DNA of 6,632 nucleotides from Cytophagales bacterium (GTDB taxonomy: Bacteria > Bacteroidota > Bacteroidia > Cytophagales > Cytophagaceae): positions 1 through 6,632 of the forward strand of contig JANYCO010000573.1 of NCBI GenBank assembly GCA_025360235.1, read 5' to 3'. The position numbers were made by a program, and so were the translations under genes. The number at the start of each line of letters is the position of its first letter. Position 1 is the first letter of the stretch. The notes beneath the pieces were generated by a model. The model was not told the origin of the DNA. It did not search any database and saw nothing but the letters and a program-made list of their open reading frames with translations. Below are positions 5,025-6,632 of the stretch, piece by piece.

Positions 5025-6265
5025 CCTTCTTTGATAATTCCAATTGGACTGTAGCTATCGAACTTAGGGAAAATTTTACTGTAGTCGTTAATTAAATTTC
5101 TTTTCATTAGTATTTCTGTTAAAACAGTACGATAGTCAGTGGTCACTGCTAGGTCTACGCCTTTGTCGAGTTGTTCGTTGGTTAATCCGGGCCATTTTCC
5201 ATATAATTTACCACCTTTTACATTCCCTCCCAATACCATCATTGCACCTCCATGTCCATGATCAGTGCCTCCGTTTTTATTAGCTTTTAGTCTGCGTCCA
5301 AATTCACTCATTACAACAATGGTTACTTTCTTATGGTACTTATAAATATCGTTGTAGAAAGCCGTTAAATTTCTGGATAGCGCTTCAATAAGACGAGGAA
5401 ACCTCCAGCCCTGTCCATCATGCGTATCCCATCCATCAAAGTCTACTGTGGCTATTTTTAAACCAACTTCCATTTTTATAAGCTGTGCGACTGCTTTAAA
5501 AGATTTGGCTAGTTCTTCTCCAGGCCAGACCGTATCGTATTTTGCCTCAGCTTCCGGAGTATATTGTTCAAGTCCTGATGAGCCTTTCATCGCCGCTTTT
5601 ATGTGATCAATATTTTGTAACGCACTTTTTCCTGAAAGGTGTACTAAAGAATCTCCTTCGTCATACATTTGAGAAAGAATTTTTTGAAGTTGGGGATTCC
5701 AATTGAATTTTAAATCTTTAATTTCGGTAAGATTAAGAAGATCCATACTTCCAAGAAGTGAAGCAGGTGCCGTATTTCCAATAGCATAGGCAGGAACTAC
5801 TACTCCCGAGTGAAAAGATTTTATATATCTTGTTAGCCAACCCTGAGAAAGATTTTTATCACTGTTGGTACCAAGTTCCATTAAGTCTTGTGCTTCAAAG
5901 TGACTTCTCGTGCCATTTGTAAGACCCGATGCATGAATAAAAGCTAAGCTTTTATTGTCATAAAGTTCTTTTAGTCCCTGTACTTTATAATGTAAGCGAA
6001 AATCATTTTTAGCAATGTTCTGATCGATCATTAATCCTTTTTCAGTTCCTGATTCTTGAACACCCATATTCCCCCCACGTGCAGCTCTGTATAATGGATC
6101 GTCTACTGGGGCAAGCAAACTTAAACCGTCCATACCTCCGCGAAGAAAGAGTACTACAATAGTTTCTCTTGAATCTTCCTGATTAAAAAAATAATCAGAA
6201 CCAATGAAATCGCTTCCTGAAAGTATGAATTCCGCACAACCTTTTATGAGATCTCTTCTGTTCAT
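5021..6265 (-). CDS. DUF1501 family exported protein
   Basis: 414 residues. The N-terminus MNRRDLIKG carries a twin-arginine-like NRRDLIK, typical of DUF1501 proteins, but the following stretch (CAEFILSGSDFIGSDYFF) is less hydrophobic than usual, so Tat export is likely but not certain. Family hallmarks in order: ETIVVLFLRGGMDGLSLLAPVDDPLYRAAR at about 34-63; HYKVQGLKELYDNKSLAFIHASG at 92-114 with SHFEAQDLMELG following; VDFDGWDTHDGQG at 274-286; VTIVVMSEFGRR at 314-325; and GGTDHGHGGAMMVLGGNVKGGKLYGKWPGL at 332-361. The Asp/His clusters resemble metal ligands of the alkaline-phosphatase/sulfatase superfamily, to which DUF1501 has been related; no reaction is established. The ATG lies 2 bp after the stop of the upstream DUF1800 gene, so translational coupling is likely. 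The length is normal for the family. Confidence 0.92.
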   Translation of the reverse strand: MNRRDLIKGCAEFILSGSDFIGSDYFFNQEDSRETIVVLFLRGGMDGLSLLAPVDDPLYRAARGGNMGVQESGTEKGLMIDQNIAKNDFRLHYKVQGLKELYDNKSLAFIHASGLTNGTRSHFEAQDLMELGTNSDKNLSQGWLTRYIKSFHSGVVVPAYAIGNTAPASLLGSMDLLNLTEIKDLKFNWNPQLQKILSQMYDEGDSLVHLSGKSALQNIDHIKAAMKGSSGLEQYTPEAEAKYDTVWPGEELAKSFKAVAQLIKMEVGLKIATVDFDGWDTHDGQGWRFPRLIEALSRNLTAFYNDIYKYHKKVTIVVMSEFGRRLKANKNGGTDHGHGGAMMVLGGNVKGGKLYGKWPGLTNEQLDKGVDLAVTTDYRTVLTEILMKRNLINDYSKIFPKFDSYSPIGIIKEG

Positions 6266-6267
6266 TG

Positions 6268-6632
6268 TTATCTTTTTTGAAAGTCTGGAGTAGAAATAAG
6301 AAATTGTATCAGGATATAGAGTGAGGTCTCTAATTTAGAATCAGAAAAATCAGCAAGAGTTTCAGGTTTTTTTCCTTCAGATAATAAATTTACAACATCA
6401 ACCCTGTAATTCGCAGGTAGTTTTTTTGAAATGAGTCTTTCAGACCAGTAATCTACAATTTGTTCATACGAAGAATTGGCAGGAGTATTTTCCGTGAAGT
6501 TAAAGCTAAATACTTCAAAATTTTTCCACCATAAAATGGTATTGCACACTCTCCATATTCTAATCATAGCACCAGGTCCCATCCAGTATGTGTCCTTATC
6601 AGGATGACCCGTAGGAGCAGGCCACATAAAAG
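6268..6632 (-). CDS. DUF1800 family protein, C-terminal part (runs off the right edge)
   Basis: About 120 C-terminal residues are visible; the stop is TAA on the - strand at 6270-6268. The frame stays open to the window edge (Phe codon before the Met at 6627), so that Met is internal and the start lies beyond the window. FMWPAPTGHPDKDTYW matches the region near the end of DUF1800 proteins where a Pro-rich P-x-G-x-P/D segment precedes a W; the end, LYILIQFLISTPDFQKR, matches their closing helix (usually LILxSPEFQxR). DUF1800 proteins are mostly exported, of unknown function, and are very often encoded directly upstream of a DUF1501 gene, as here with a 2-bp gap. Only the C-terminal part of what is normally a protein of several hundred residues is seen. 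Confidence 0.85.
   Translation of the reverse strand, partial: FMWPAPTGHPDKDTYWMGPGAMIRIWRVCNTILWWKNFEVFSFNFTENTPANSSYEQIVDYWSERLISKKLPANYRVDVVNLLSEGKKPETLADFSDSKLETSLYILIQFLISTPDFQKR

Noticed and set aside
6625..6627. Met codon as the start of the DUF1800 protein
   Set aside because: The frame continues open to the window edge and the Met lies inside a conserved FMWPAPTG-type stretch near the family's C-terminus, so it is internal.

Overview
The window looks like ordinary chromosomal DNA from a low-GC member of the Bacteroidota (Flavobacteriia/Cytophagia/Sphingobacteriia type; I cannot place it more precisely). The support is: AT-rich intergenic DNA; a clear Bacteroidota-type promoter (TTTG, 20 bp, TAnnTTTG) in front of the ATPase gene; gene starts without Shine-Dalgarno sequences; an adjacent DUF1800-DUF1501 pair; a DUF4442 protein; and a secreted protein with an N-terminal carboxypeptidase-regulatory-like domain.

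Layout from left to right: (1) the 3' end of an unrecognised + strand gene (3-185), closed by a strong bidirectional hairpin terminator (204-240). (2) A - strand TVP38/TMEM64 (VTT domain) membrane protein (239-940), divergent across 80 bp from (3) a + strand PLP enzyme of the cystathionine gamma-synthase/gamma-lyase family (1021-2163). (4) A + strand DUF4442 hotdog-fold protein (2223-2693), separated from the PLP gene by a spacer filled with a perfect inverted repeat. (5) A - strand secreted, probably outer-membrane protein (2698-3705), ending 4 bp from the DUF4442 stop. (6) A 169-bp divergent spacer with an elaborate repeat and promoter, driving (7) a + strand P-loop ATPase with a C-terminal winged-helix-like region (3875-4996). 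(8) A - strand DUF1800 (partial) then DUF1501 pair (6632 to 5021), convergent with the ATPase; both stop codons lie inside one perfect 32-bp palindrome.

Most of these genes are unrelated housekeeping or envelope functions: sulfur amino acid metabolism, a membrane transporter/scramblase-like protein, a thioesterase-like protein, and an exported DUF1800/DUF1501 module. The part most worth a second look is the stand-alone ATPase. Its promoter is overlaid by three 13-bp dyads at an exact 14-bp period, nested in a 22-bp-arm inverted repeat, and the gene ends in a perfect palindrome. This looks like a tightly regulated, perhaps autoregulated, single-gene unit. I see no CRISPR array, tRNA, rRNA, insertion sequence or prophage gene.
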